64,000 bases of DNA from positions 18,969,001-19,033,000 of the forward strand of contig JALGPY010000003.1 in NCBI GenBank assembly GCA_023055425.1, in the 5' to 3' direction. The position numbers were made by a program, and so were the translations under genes. Positions 32,421 to 44,800 of this stretch are shown here, piece after piece (the first letter of the stretch is position 1; every line of letters starts with the position of its first letter). The stretch is from Linanthus parryae. Its lineage: Eukaryota; Streptophyta; Magnoliopsida; Ericales; Polemoniaceae. Under the pieces are notes generated by a model. It had not been told where the DNA came from. It made no database searches and was given only the letters and a program-made list of their open reading frames with translations.

Positions 32421-33815
32421 TCTGTGAATTGATATCGCATATGTGAAACCAATACATGGCATTATGCAAGGCGAAATATGCCGAAACGCATGCGAAATTA
32501 TATTCTGTTGTAAAGAGACAGCAGATAATACAAAAGCTATATATCATTATGAGTCAAATGACTTACAATTTATCTATCTAGATAGCAGCTTACAAGCGAA
32601 AAAGCTCGAATCTAACTACGCAGCCAACATGGCTTACAATACATTCGAAAAGTGGCTGGTAAGCCGGAAACACACAAGGGAACTCCTGACTAAGATAAGG
32701 AGGAACCCACCGGTCCTAACACCGGCAGTGCAACACGCAGATCTGCGGCCAAAGATCTATAGCAAAAGGAATGCTGCCGCGAAGAGATCAGCTTGTCATT
32801 CGCTACATCCCTAGCCGCGAAACCTGGGAAACGATACACCCGGGACCCCAAGGGGTGACAAAAGCCTCTGTCTGATCAAGATAGGCGCCGGAGGAGCTTC
32901 CTGTTTCGACATATGCTACTCTGCAAAACAGGCGAAGCAGTCATTCCTCTGGTGATGGATTCCTTGTCGTATTGGACAAGGGCATTGACGAGCACCCTCA
33001 GTTCAAGAACGAAGAGGCAAGAAATCCTCCTCCAGGGATGCTGGAGGAGAATTCCGCCGTTCATTACGAGACGGTAGCACGGTCACTTCGGCGCTGCACC
33101 TCGCCACGAGGCGGCCGGAAACATGACCTGCACACATAATACACGAAGAAATTTCTTCGAACATACATGAGATATTATCTGCATCTTCTTTATGATGGTT
33201 ATAAAGAGCAATAAGCCTCATAAAGTGGATCTTGGAAACTATTTCTATAGCACAAAGCGCAAACTCAGGATTCAAAACTTGAAGTTGCCATGAATCAACG
33301 TAAAACAAGCGTTGAAGCCAGCAGTCGTAAGGACTCACGGCAAAGCACATGTTTGGGATGAACAACCCAAATAGCAAAGACAGGGTTTATATAGACCCTG
33401 TGGAGACTCTTCGGTTGCCTAAGATGAGTCAGCAAAATTCAAAAAGAGGGTAAGTTCAATCACTTACGCCTTGAAAAGCGGTAACAATCAATTACCCTAC
33501 TAAAGGCTACGACGATTCAGTTGCGTATCCTAATAAATGACGGATAGTCATGATTCGGATGGACTTCCCAACGGAAGCGTGCTTATCTGCCGAGAAATTA
33601 GCACGAAAATCAAGCAGAGAATCAACTGCTGATGTCATAATTGGATATGCACAGAAATGTCCAATCAAATCCCGAAAAAGGGCAAAACGGGAAATTTCAT
33701 CGTTCTTGTTAAAAAAAAAGGGGGGGAGAAACCCTAGCAACATTACATTAATGTTTCAAGACATTACATTAATGTTTTAGCTATTTCTTTGTTTTCTTTT
33801 CAAAAATTCGAAAAG
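32421..33815. other. Element D interval between array and antisense gene
   Basis: No family-level coding match. A plus-strand frame of 123 codons (32,443-32,814) and a minus-strand frame from ATG 33350 to 33003 (115 codons) are open but not recognised. A minus-strand TATA box at 33,381-33,400 precedes the latter. Confidence 0.5.
33380..33401 (-). promoter_or_regulatory. Candidate antisense TATA box inside a perfect inverted repeat
   Basis: The minus strand reads CAGGGTCTATATAAACCCTG across 33381-33400. Seven-base arms (33380-33386 and 33395-33401) flank TATATAAA. A minus-strand ATG lies at 33350. A promoter is possible but unproven. Confidence 0.35.
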
Positions 33816-36800
33816 TCAAAACAAATTCTTGATTAAGGAGTCTTGGGGCTCGAACTGCTCGCTCAGTTTCTCCACTTGTTTCACTTCTTGCTTCAGTAGC
33901 TCGCACTTGGCATTCATTTCGTGATACAGCTTCAAAGCTTCATCAACCTTTTGCTTCTGCTGCTCCACCTTCTGCATCTCAGCTGCGAGATTCTGGTGAC
34001 CGAGTTTCAAAGTTACAGCTGCGCGAATCAGTGTAACTCTGTCCTTGAGGAATTTGAAACCAAGTCTGCCTTGGACTTTGAACAGGAGATTTTGGCACAT
34101 GCCACACTGCAATTCAGCACTCTGGACCGAAATGGTCGCGGGTGTAGCCGCAGACAGCTGCTCCAGTATCCAGATGGCTTCAGTAAGGAATAGCCTCTTG
34201 TCAAAAGGCCCGATCTCCAGAGATCTCACAAACGATCGGGGGTATCTGAGACGCATCCGAACCACCCAGTCTACATCGGTTTGCTTCAAACCTGAGGAGA
34301 CGTTAAAAATGAGTTATGATGTCAAAACTTGCAAACAAATAATGCGACGTGCGAACGGTAAATCTTTACTTACCAGTGCCTTCCAGAATCTCATGAAGAG
34401 AAGGAATGCGGGCCACTGGGTTGTTCGAAGACTGCCCTCGCTCCATGGCTCTCCTATCAGCTGCGAGCTCCAACCTCTCATAGTCAGGAGGAAGAGTGTA
34501 GGCCGCATCAGCTGCGACTGCATTCCCAACCTGCGAGCCCCAAATGCTCCACGCAGGAATAGGTGCCTCTGGCTCAGTCATCGCTGGAGACGAAGGGACA
34601 GCCGAAGTCGCTTGGCGGAGGATGCTCCCAGATGCGAAAACATTAGCATCGCTTGTCCTTTCTTCCTCAACACCGGTACGGACACCTTCGTCCATTGGCA
34701 CAGCATCAGCTTCGACATCATCGGAAAGCTCGATGACATCCTCGAGAGGCTCACTTGCGTGTCCAGCGGCTGCGACGTGCTTCTCGGTATGGGAGCTCGG
34801 AATTGGAACAGGGGATGCAGAAGGCTGACTTCTCTGCTCCAGCTCAGGTTCTTCAGCGTGACCTGCGACATCAAATGCGATGAGATGAGGTAACTTGTGC
34901 GATAAGTTATTTCGTTATTTGTACTAAAGCTAAGAGCAAGCACCTCCACGCGAAGGTGGGATTGAGGTATCCTCATCATACACTAGGGACGTGGAACCGT
35001 GCCCTATCAGTGTGTCCTCACTAAGCAAATCTTTAAGAGAAGCGTGACCTGGGATGCGAGTAAACCAGTCATGATTTTGCCTTAAGTGGCTACAGCCTAG
35101 TATGCGCATATCACTCAAATAATTACCTGAGGGTTCTCCGCATTTGCCTACCAACCAACGGCGAATGTCAGGCTTTGACACACCATGCTTTAACGCACCC
35201 ACAATTACATCTCTATAAGTAACTGCGAGATTGAAGATCTCACCTTTGTTGCCACCTGCGATCTCTTCGAAGTCCGCTTGGACTTGCTCTAGTGCTGATG
35301 CATCCTCTCCAGGAACCTCATCTTCCTCCTCCACTTGAGGAACCACTTCTTCGGGAAGCTCGTCTTCCTCGCCAACTGGACGCACTAAGTCGTCGACGTG
35401 CTGCTCTTCGAGGCTCCGCTGTTTCACACGCTCGAGCTCCTCTTCCTCTCGCTGCCTTCTTCTCTCAGCAGCCTCTGCGGGTGTCTTCCGGGACTCAGCA
35501 AGAACGTCCTCGCTTATGGGCTCATCTGAAATGCCCGAAGGGGCATCTCTCTTTTGTCTTTTGGCCGCGAGGCCACCAACGGTCTCATCATCATCTGCGA
35601 ATGCACGGATGGTTTAAAGAAAAGAAGTGCAAAGAAGTTACGATAACGGGAAAGGAAATGCGACGGAGGTACCTCCTGATTCTTCCTCATGCATTACAAC
35701 TGTTGCTTCTTCTTCTTCATCACTTGCCTGGGGCTCCTGCCTCTCTTCCTCTTCCTCTTGGTTGAATGGAACAAAAGTCTCAACTGCGAGATCTTTCCGC
35801 ACTTTGCTGGGCATGCGACCTTTGCCTTTGTCCTTGATAGAAAGGGACCTCACTGGAGGAGAAGCTGGAGCGCTTCTAGGGGAAGAAATCGTAATTCCCT
35901 TTTGCCTAGGTCTCTTCACTCTTGGCGCCGCAGTCGCTGGAGGAGACGGGTCATCTCCGGGAGGAGACGAAGCCGGAGGATTGTCTATCAGCGAGTCAGC
36001 AAAAACATTCATGACTGCGCGAACCTTTGTTTCAACCTCAGTGTCCATCCTCCATGAAAACCGGAACGGCTGCTGTTGTCTTCTGGTGGTAACGATGGTG
36101 TTGACCAGCGACTTGGAGCGATCACCAGCTGCGAATCTCCGCACATGACACTACAACAGTACAGAATAATAGTGTCAGCACAAGGAAAGTGAGAAAACTT
36201 AACACATGCGAAGTAATTGCTTACATCAGCAAAAGCCTTGCTGTATCTGACGACCTGCGCGTCGCCTTTCTTGATTGCGGCGACCTGCTCCTTCAGAATG
36301 AAATCAGGGCACAGATGGTTCTCACGGTCCCACAGTGAGTAGCAACCATATTCAGACTCACTCAGACTGCAAGTGGGGCGAAACGGAAAAGAATTTCTTT
36401 TGATCAAGGGAGCTTTACCCGGCTGCGCGGCCGACTCTGTCTCGATCCTCGTTCGCTGGGCAACCCAGTATGCGAGCCAGTTCTGGGAACAACCACCCTC
36501 GCGGGTTCCCGCATGCTGCTCAAAAGGGAGATTGTTCATGAAAACCGTCTCGCACCCCTTTGTTAGCAAGCGCTTGTAGCATCCTCTGACAATGGACAGG
36601 GGCCAGATTGATGGGGCCACCGCATCAAAACCAAACTGAGGAGAAACCCGAGTGGGGTCAACATCCACTGTAAGCCTTTCATACCTTGGCGCGAGCTCAG
36701 GAATATGCTCTGCAAGGGCAGGAAGGGAACCTCGCAGACACCAGCAAAAGAACTCGCGGTAGCGTTCATGGAAATGAGGTCCCCTTTCAAAGAGAAGCTC

Positions 36801-38105
36801 TTCTGAAAAGACCATGCCTTTAGAGGGGTACAGCTTTGGAAACCATCTCACATTCTCAATACGCGTGGCATAGGGCCTGGCAGTAAACTCCTTCCGTTTG
36901 TCGCATATCAAACTCCAAACGCACTTGGGGTTGCCTGTTCCGAACCATCTCGCAGCTCTGCCGCTGTTACGTGCTTCTGTCTCGCCTGGGGGACACCACT
37001 TTTCAAGTTGGAGAGCAGTTGGAGCATAAGACGGCCAGCGCTCGAACACCCACATTGTCAAAAAGGAAATATTGACAAAGGTTAGTACATCGAGACGGCC
37101 ACGCGACTCCCTCATAGCCAGAACTAGCTGATCAAGCCTATAGTACAGCGTGCCCAAGACCAAGGGTCCGAGTGCGACTCTCTGGCCAAGAGCGAGCCTC
37201 ACAGCAAGAGGCAGCACATGGTAGAAGACCCCGTCATGGGGGTGACCATCAATCAGGTACCTCGATAACCAGGCACAGAGGAAAGCACAAAGGGTCAAAT
37301 GATGACCCTTGCCTTCTACGTAATTCTCGGCCTCCGGGTCCTCGCTCAGAAGCTTCTTGGTAATGCTGCTGTTCGCATAGTCTCGGAAGAAGTACTGCAA
37401 CCACTTGTTCCAGGTATTCTTCGCAGACGTATCAACCAGCTGCCAGTTCGGAAGGGGCTTTGTAGTGGTCCACCGAGTGGAGATTTTCTTTACCTCTGCT
37501 AGGCACTCCTCCATCTGCGCGTACAAGGCCATTTCCGCAGATGTCCTCAAGGGACTCAAAGGGTCCACCTCGCCCATGGGGGAAAGCTCGTACAGCATTT
37601 TCACGTCCTCCAGTGTGGGGGCAGCCTCGAACTCAGCAAAATGGAACGTATGAGTCGCAGGCGAGTAACGGGACAGAAGGTCTAGAAGCATGGACTGATC
37701 CAACTTCACGGCAGCACCCTTCATAGCCTGGATAGCAAAGTATACGCCGGCCTCATTAAGAGTCTCGGCGTGATGATCCAACACGTGGTCAATCCACTCA
37801 TCCATATAGTCCAATTTCTGGACGAACGCCTGAGTAGAAATCGCAGTGTATGGGAAGTGCCCGTTTTCGATCCCCAATCGAACTACATCCTCGGAACCAA
37901 CCCACTCGAGCAGGGCTGAGTTAACTGGGCGAGTCAACGTCAGCAATCGCTCAACTGGAACAGGATCAGGCATTCTCTTCGCCTTCACCCTCGCGTGATA
38001 AAAATCTTTCCCACCCAGAAAGGGGGCTTTTCGCCACAAGGCCTGCGGAAGCTCGGGTATCTCTTCATCTTCCTTGACGGGTCTGGTTACTCTTGTCTTG
38101 GCCAT
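33816..38105 (-). CDS. Antisense plant-mobile-domain (PMD) gene carried in element D, five exons
   Basis: Exons on the minus strand: 38105-36225, 36150-35673, 35594-34944, 34862-34374, 34291-33816. The four introns of 74, 78, 81 and 82 bases all have GT-AG ends (donors GTAAGC, GTACCT, GTGCTT, GTAAGT). The joined length is 3,975 bases, exactly divisible by three: 1,324 residues plus stop, no internal stop. Exon 1 carries the domain: THTFHF and PTLEDV near residues 151-170, then WLSRYLIDGHP, PLAVRLALGQRVALGPLVLG and VFERWPSYAP, as in plant mobile domain (aminotransferase-like) proteins. Exons 2-4 encode Pro/Ser/Glu-rich, probably disordered segments; exon 5 ends in a coiled coil (LAAEMQKVEQQKQKVDEALK). 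Cellular PMD proteins such as MAIL1/MAIN act in the nucleus in silencing and genome stability. Antisense extra ORFs are known in Tat elements; what this one does is not known. A short overlapping ATG lies just upstream (38110). Confidence 0.88.
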
Positions 38106-38791
38106 TCATGCGGAAGAGCAAGAAAAAGGGGGGAGAAATACCACACTTCAATTTGAATTTTGGAATTCGAGATCTATGCAAAGGAAAACGAACAGTTCCG
38201 GTACCGATTTCAGAAATCGGGGAGTTGCAAGATCCAATATTGTTGAATCTTGAAACGAAGCGGGTTCAAAGATCAAAGCCTCTTCACAGATTTCATGGGT
38301 TTACAGATTCAACGCAGTTCAAGGCAAACACTGGTATTTTAAATCAAAAGTAAACGAGGCCGACCTTGTTTCCTTGAAGCCTGCTTGGATATGCACAATT
38401 GAAGAATACGATTTGCAGTTCTGAACTGGTGATTGATTATCTGGATCTGCTCTCGAAGATCTCCGGGTACCATTCACTTTAAGAGAAAGAAGTGATGCTT
38501 TGCGATAATGGGGGATACAAGGTATTTATCCAAAACAATGAAGGGTTGCGTCCTTTCAGTAGTCGAATCGCAACCGTCACCGTCGTATCGCGCAATCACA
38601 GGACAGGCTGACGTCACGCCTAAAACCCTAAAGGCCAGACGGCACGACTCTAGGGGTTTTAGGTCATAATGACACACACGGGGGCTGAAATTACCCGTAT
38701 TCGAATTGGTGCGTGGCGGCGACGCGTATGTTGGTTTCCGCGCATGGAAGTCTATACGGCTATGAGTCTTCACGCGCAGAAAGGGGGCTAA
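38106..38791. other. Element D upstream region of the antisense gene and polypurine tract
   Basis: No open frame of note on the plus strand. The polypurine tract AGAAAGGGGGCTA (38778-38790) abuts the 3' LTR. Confidence 0.6.
38523..38530 (-). promoter_or_regulatory. Candidate TATA box for the antisense gene
   Basis: The minus strand reads GATAAATA about 420 bases before the start codon, in the 0.69 kb between exon 1 and the 3' LTR that must hold any dedicated promoter. A weak single-motif call. Confidence 0.3.
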
Positions 38792-39417
38792 TGTAGATAC
38801 TGCTTTCTGACATGACAGATCTTGGCCACGTGGCAGCCATCCAGCACACCATATTGTGCTCCATACACACAGGATCACCAGCCGAGCTGATCCATGTGGG
38901 GGCTGCGAGACAGAGCCCTCGCATACCACTGCACGGGACTTGTAGGGACTTAGTGGTTTGGAGGCTAGAGTAAGCCCTGTCGCGTGCGAGCCAAGCCCGC
39001 GCGCGACCTTTAGTAACTGTTTTGAGAGATCTATGGCACGAGCTCCCTAGACCCGGTCAATCCGGTCAAACCCGGTCAACCTCGTAACGGTTCCGGTACT
39101 CGCGCACCACGTGCTCTAACGGTTCCTATATACTCGGGCGAACGTGGCGTTATGGTTAAGCTAATTAAGCCGCCATTAATGGGCGCATTAACCACACTAC
39201 AACGGTCATGTTCTCCAGTATATATAGATCGTCAACCTTTCCATACAAAGGAGGACACACTGCCATACGCGGAAGCTCTGCCAAACCTCTGTCTCTCTCT
39301 CAGACATTGCTACTGACTTACTCTCTCCCTACACACACCCCTATTCTTCATGTGCGATCCCTGATCCACTACGTACGGTGTACACGGAGGTCTCCCTGCC
39401 GGAATCTCTTGTGCACA
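38792..39417 (+). repeat. Element D 3' LTR
   Basis: 626 bp, TGTAGATACT to TTGTGCACA, followed by the target duplication AGTGG. Confidence 0.95.
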
Positions 39418-39422
39418 AGTGG

Positions 39423-39496
39423 CAAAAGTCAAAATTGGGGAGAAAGACAAGAAACAGAGTGGTGTGTGTGTGTGTGTGCGCGTGTCTGTGTATATA

Positions 39497-39549
<53 letters not shown>

Positions 39550-40396
39550 AAGTGTCAACATATGCTTTTATGAATATAATTATATATATCTATATATATA
39601 TATTTGTATGTAAATATTTTCTTTTTTTTTTGAAAATGTATGTAAATATTTAGTTGGATGGTATTATGAGTCATATTATTAAATGCTGAAAAAATTAATA
39701 TCTTATAAATTTAACGTATGTATCCGTATGTGTGTACTATTTTTATCAAAATAAAATTTATTAGAAAAATAAATTTGTTATAAGCCTTCAAAAGAATACT
39801 TTAAAAAATTATTTGCCCATGTCATTTATTGATTTTATAATTATACAATAATATATACTTACATACATTTTTGAAAATATTATATGAATGAAGTGAAATG
39901 ATTCATAATTTTTTTATCCACCAATAAAAATTTCATAGTAAAACCACATCAAAAAATGAGTGAAGATCCATGACAAATTGATCGCCATTAAATCATTGTA
40001 ATCAATAATAGTAGTTCATGAGTTAAATATTAAGAGTGTCATTAAAAAAAAATGACAAAGCAATATGTGATTACATGTCAATTTTTCATTGGTTAACTTT
40101 GTGCAATTAGACATGTGGAATGACAATTGTCATATTATAGAAGATATGTTAGATAAGGAAGCAACAAAGGTTTCGTCAAAAAGAAGTTGGGGGACGTTAA
40201 GCCTGACCAATAGATCTAGTACTGTCCTACGTATGACAGATAAAAATGTATAGAGCACACCTCACAATGATCTATAACACATCAGATCTAGAAAAGCCTG
40301 CCTACAAAGAGTAATAGTTGTCGACCGCAACTCCACGTGGTACTTAAAACTCCTAAAAGGATGACAAACGTTTCCATGGGCTGCCAATGCATCTAC
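39423..40396. other. AT-rich intergenic DNA with microsatellites
   Basis: A (GT)n run (about 39,461-39,490) and an (AT)n run (about 39,499-39,545) follow element D. From 40,141 to 40,396 the sequence is the left half of the duplicated segment also present at 19,320-19,640. Confidence 0.7.
39461..39545. repeat. (GT)n and (AT)n microsatellites
   Basis: GTGTGTGTGTGTG with CGCGTG interruptions, then about 23 AT repeats. Confidence 0.9.
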
Positions 40397-40474
40397 AGCT
40401 ATTTTGTTTTGTAGACAAAATTCTCTATAGAGAGCTCTATCTTCTCTCTCTAGAGAAACAGGGTTTTCTCAAAC

Positions 40475-41833
40475 ATGGCTGCAGATCCGGAAGGAGTAGA
40501 AGAGCTTGAATCATCACTAATCGAACAAAGAGTGGTCAGAATCACAAAGGAGATTTGTCAGAAAGGAAAAGAGGACTTCGGAAATTCTCTCATTGGCAGA
40601 TTCATCGGAGATGAAGCTATCAATGGCTGGCCTATGAAGGAACTTTTTAAAAAGCTATGGTGCCCAGATCGAGACTTGAGGGTGATAGAGTTCAAACAGA
40701 ACATCTTCATCTTCAAGTTCCCTAAAGATGTCAATCTGGACAAAATCATTGAAGGCGGCCCCTGGAACTATGATAACCAGCTCCTCCTCCTGAAGAGATG
40801 GAAGACTGGTGATGAGATTGAGAAGGTGACTTTCCAATCACTAACTACTTGGATCCAAATTAGGGGAGCACCAATCCACTTAATCCGTGAGGATGTGGGT
40901 AGGATAATTGGCTCCTCTATAGGTCCAGTGATAAGATCGGAAGCAAGGTTCGATGAGGCAGAACAAGAACGGTGTATGAGGGTCAGAGTCCAAGTTGATA
41001 TCACTGCTCCCTTGCCTAGGAAGTTGCTGGTAGAAGCGGAGGATGATGAAAAATTCTGGGTTGAACTCAGATATGAACGACTGCCGTACATTTGCCAATG
41101 GTGCGGTGGTGTTGACCACAAACTCGGTGCATGCTCAAGGAGAAGCGAGCTTATCGAGAAAGGGAAGAAACCGGGATATGGGGATTGGCTGAGGGCCAAA
41201 CCCAAACCATGGAAAGGGAAGAAGAAGGTAAGTACCGGAGGGCCGACGACCGGAGGAAAACCACCGGCAAATGGAAAACCAGAGATGGTTCCTAGGGCTG
41301 ACGTGGACAAGCAGAAGTCGACGCCAAATCAGGACAAATCCGGGAAAAATCGCGGCAAATCAGGCAATCAGAGGAAGCAGGATAAATCATATCCAGAAGA
41401 TAGGGATGAGATCTCTAACTCGTCCGAAATCATCGGGATTGAGATCCCAAGCATTGGTGAAATTGGATTACCCAAATCAAACTTCTCATCCATCACCGGA
41501 AATCTAACCTTTGAAGCGGGAACGTCCAAACCAAGAGGAAAGCCTAACCTAAAGGCCCAAGCTAGGGCCAAAGGAAAAGGCGTGCGAACTACCCAAGGCT
41601 CAGATAGGCCTAAGGTGACAGCTAAGCGCAAATCGGATGGCAGATCCCATGTACAACTATTTGAACAAGCAGGAAGTGCAGGAGGAGGAAAAAGAAACTG
41701 TACAGAAGATTTGTCAAAGGAGAAGATGATAACAACTCAAGACTCAGAAGTATGCAAAAACGGCTTGGTTAGAGTCCAAGATATGGATGAAATGACCATC
41801 GAAACGGCAGAGACTGCAGAGCAGCTCTGCTGA
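40475..41833 (+). CDS. LINE ORF1 nucleic-acid-binding protein
   Basis: 452 codons from ATG 40475 (MAADPEGVEE). The N-terminal domain of about 150 residues has FIGDEAINGW, FKFPKDVNLDKIIEGGPWNY and TTWIQIRGAPIHL, the DUF4283-type domain usual in plant LINE ORF1 and related gene products. A CCHC knuckle CQWCGGVDHKLGAC (C-x2-C-x4-H-x4-C) lies near residues 206-219. The C-terminal half is Lys/Gly/Ser-rich and basic. It should bind the element RNA and form the ribonucleoprotein for target-primed reverse transcription. The frame is intact. The TGA (41831-41833) is followed after five bases by the ORF2 ATG, suggesting reinitiation or leaky downstream translation. Confidence 0.9.
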   Translation: MAADPEGVEELESSLIEQRVVRITKEICQKGKEDFGNSLIGRFIGDEAINGWPMKELFKKLWCPDRDLRVIEFKQNIFIFKFPKDVNLDKIIEGGPWNYDNQLLLLKRWKTGDEIEKVTFQSLTTWIQIRGAPIHLIREDVGRIIGSSIGPVIRSEARFDEAEQERCMRVRVQVDITAPLPRKLLVEAEDDEKFWVELRYERLPYICQWCGGVDHKLGACSRRSELIEKGKKPGYGDWLRAKPKPWKGKKKVSTGGPTTGGKPPANGKPEMVPRADVDKQKSTPNQDKSGKNRGKSGNQRKQDKSYPEDRDEISNSSEIIGIEIPSIGEIGLPKSNFSSITGNLTFEAGTSKPRGKPNLKAQARAKGKGVRTTQGSDRPKVTAKRKSDGRSHVQLFEQAGSAGGGKRNCTEDLSKEKMITTQDSEVCKNGLVRVQDMDEMTIETAETAEQLC

Positions 41834-41838
41834 GACCA

Positions 41839-44800
41839 ATGATCATCTTGAGTTGGAACGTACGGGGGCTTGGGAACCCCCGTAACGTTCTATCACTTAA
41901 AGATCTCGTAAGAGATAGTCGCCCAAATATTATTTTTCTGATGGAAACAAAACGTAGCCACAGAGAAATGGAGAAGATCAAAGCTCGTCTGGGTATGAGG
42001 AATAGTGCGGCTCGAAGCTGTGTCGGAAGGAAAGGGGGTCTGGCTCTCTTGTGGGACGATACAGTAGATATTGAGGTCCGACGCTACTCTTTATACTGTA
42101 TTGACTGTGTTGTGAAGCCAGTAGATGGCTCTGGTAATTGGAAACTGACTGGATTCTACGGGGATCCTATAAAGGAAGAGAGGCATAACTCTTGGACTTT
42201 ACTTCGTCGTTTGAAACCCTCAGATAATACACCGTGGTGTGTGATGGGGGATTTCAATGCAGTAAGTTCGGCCAACGAGAAAGAAGGAGGCAGGACGCTT
42301 TCCCAAAGCCAGGTGGAAGCGTTTAACCAATCTCTTGTTGACTGTGGGCTTTCGGATTTGGGGTATACTGGCCCCGAATACACTTGGTCTAATAATCAAG
42401 CGGATGAAGATTGCATTAGGGAAAGACTTGACCGTGTTGTTGCAAACCTCGAGTGGCGTTACAAGTTTGGTAATGCCAAAGTGAGTCATGTAACTTCTTC
42501 CACTTCGGACCACCTTCCCTTAGAGATCAAGATCCCGATGGGGGGTCAACCGATTCAGGGAGGTCAAGCAAGATTTCATTTCGAAACAGCGTGGATGGCC
42601 CATGAAAGCTGTGAAGAGGAGATTCGGAATGCTTGGAGGGGGGACACTGACACCAGCAAGGTTGGACCCCGGCTACTGCGGGTCTCTACCAGTCTAAAAA
42701 ACTGGAACAGAGACGTGTTCGGTAGTGTTCGGAAAAAACTCAAAGCCCTGAAGAATGACCTTAGATCTCTGCAGCTTCGCAGGCAGACTAAGGCGGTTGT
42801 TGATAAAGCAAGTGAAACAATAATCAAGATTAACAAAGTGCTTCAAAGGGAAGAAGAAATCTGGAGACAGAGGTCCTGTATCGAATGGCTAAAAAAAGGG
42901 GATCAGAACACTGCTTTCTTTCATAAGAAAGCCACAGCCAGGAGAGCACGCAATAATATACGTGGTTTGGAGGATGATAGCGGTGATTGGAAGACGGACA
43001 GTAACGACATCATAGACATTATCCAAACGAATTTCATGAAGCTGTTTACCTCATCCAACCCAACAGATGAGGATATGGAAGAGTTCACTAGCTGCATCAA
43101 TTCTGATATTAGTCCCGACTTCCGTGATTTTCTGGAAGCTGAGTACACCATTGATGAAGTGGTTTCTGCTCTCAAACAAATGGGTCCTGAAAAAGCACCC
43201 GGAATTGACGGGTTTCCAGCGACATTTTACCAAAAATACTGGCATATCGTGGGACCTGAAGTGGGGAAAACCGTCCTACAAATACTTAATGGGGAATTGA
43301 GTGTAGCAGAGTTTAACCACACTCTACTAGCACTCATCCCCAAAGTAAAACAGGTGAGGAAGACGGCGGATCTCAGGCCTATTAGCCTCTGTTCGGTCAT
43401 CTACAAAATGGTCACGAAAACCATGGCGAATAGACTGAAACAAGGCTTGGGCACGGTTATTTCGGAAACTCAAAGTGCGTTCGTCTCGGGACGACTTATC
43501 ACAGATAATGTCCTAACTGACTTCGAGATTATTCATTCAATGAAGACGAGGAAGAAAGGAAAAGAAGGTTTTCTTGCCCTAAAGGTCGATATGAGTAAGG
43601 CCTATGATCGGGTGGAGTGGTCGTTTCTCCAGAAGGTTATGGTCAAGCTCGGTTTTGGACCAAAGTGGGTGAACCGGGTAATGGACTGTATTTCTACTCC
43701 TACCTTTTCTTTCTCTTTTAAAGGTCAAGTTGTTGGTTTTATTAAACCCGAGCGAGGGCTTCGTCAGGGCTGTCCAATCTCACCCTACCTATTTCTCCTT
43801 TGTGGAGAAGCTCTCTCACGTTCTCCCTCGAGTTGTGTTGTTTCAGGATCTTTATCAGGGATCACCGCGTCAAGAGGGGGTCCTATTGTCTCCCACCTCT
43901 TTTTTGCGGATGATAGCCTATTGTTTACAAAAGCAACAAAAGAAGAAATAACTACACTTATGAATCTGCTCAAATCCTACGAAGCCTCCAGTGGACAGGT
44001 GATAAATCTGGAGAAATCTTCGATGGTATTCAGCTCCAATGTCCCGAAGGCGACCCAACAGGAGCTAAGTGTCCACGGCGGGGTAAAGCTGGCGGCTCTT
44101 CACGAGCGATACCTCGGCCTCCCTACAACAATGGGCAAAAACCAAATGATCAACTTCCAGGACATTGTTCACAAGACAGAAAGGAAGTGTAAAGATTGGA
44201 AAGAAAGACATCTCACCTTTGTGGGCAAGGAAGTTTTAATTAAGGCAGTCTTGCAGGCAATTCCAACATATTCGATGGGGTGCTTTCGGCTTCCGCAGCA
44301 ACTTTGTAACAAGCTGGACTCAATCATCTCACGCTTCTGGTGGAAAGGGGATATTGACAAGAAACAGTTGGCTTGGATCTCTTGGAAGAACCTGAAAAGG
44401 GAGAAAGACAGTGGCGGGTTAAACTTCTGCGACTTTAGCAGGTTCAATACGGCATTACTGGGTAAGCAGTTCTGGCGTTTTTTAACAAACCCAAAAAGTT
44501 TGGTAGCTAAAGTTTTCAGGCACAAATATTATAAAGACACGGGTATCCTCAGAGCAAATGCAGATAACAGAGCCTCCTGTGCCTGGAGAAGTATAGTCTC
44601 AAGCAAGCAACTTATCATCAAAGGTTGTCGATGGAGTCTAGGAAACGGACAGAACCTGAACGCTCATCTAGACCCATGGCTCCTTCGTGAGATGGACTTT
44701 AGACCCTTTACCCCAAATATCACAGGGACGGAGTACAGGGTCTCCAATTTTATAACAGAAGACAGGAAATGGGATTTACAGAAGCTGCAATCAATTTTCT

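Larger units (their letters stand above)
23865..39417 (+). mobile_element. Element D: young Tat-lineage Ty3/gypsy retrotransposon with antisense gene
   Basis: LTRs 23865-24490 and 38792-39417, 626 bp each, differ at two positions by eye. The target duplication is AGTGG at 23860-23864 and 39418-39422. Order: LTR, PBS, gag-protease, in-frame TGA, pol (RT, RNase H, second RNase H, integrase), hairpin tandem array, antisense spliced gene, polypurine tract, LTR. A second RNase H domain between the first and integrase, and an antisense extra ORF downstream of pol, are known marks of the Tat lineage. All coding frames are open. With near-identical LTRs this is a recent insertion (well under half a million years at commonly used plant rates) and may be autonomous. 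Confidence 0.95.

Noticed and set aside
32443..32814. 123-codon plus-strand gene after the element D array
   Set aside because: No recognisable motif, composition like its non-coding surroundings, and no conserved counterpart visible in element E within the window.
23865..39417. Endogenous pararetrovirus
   Set aside because: Perfect LTRs, target duplication, polypurine tract, integrase with DDE residues and dual RNase H show an LTR retrotransposon; no movement protein or coat protein motif is seen.
43800..43870. Definite frameshift pair inside LINE RT
   Set aside because: The local sequence looks unusual, but the frame is open on both sides and a neighbouring frame is only mildly better, so no lesion can be claimed.
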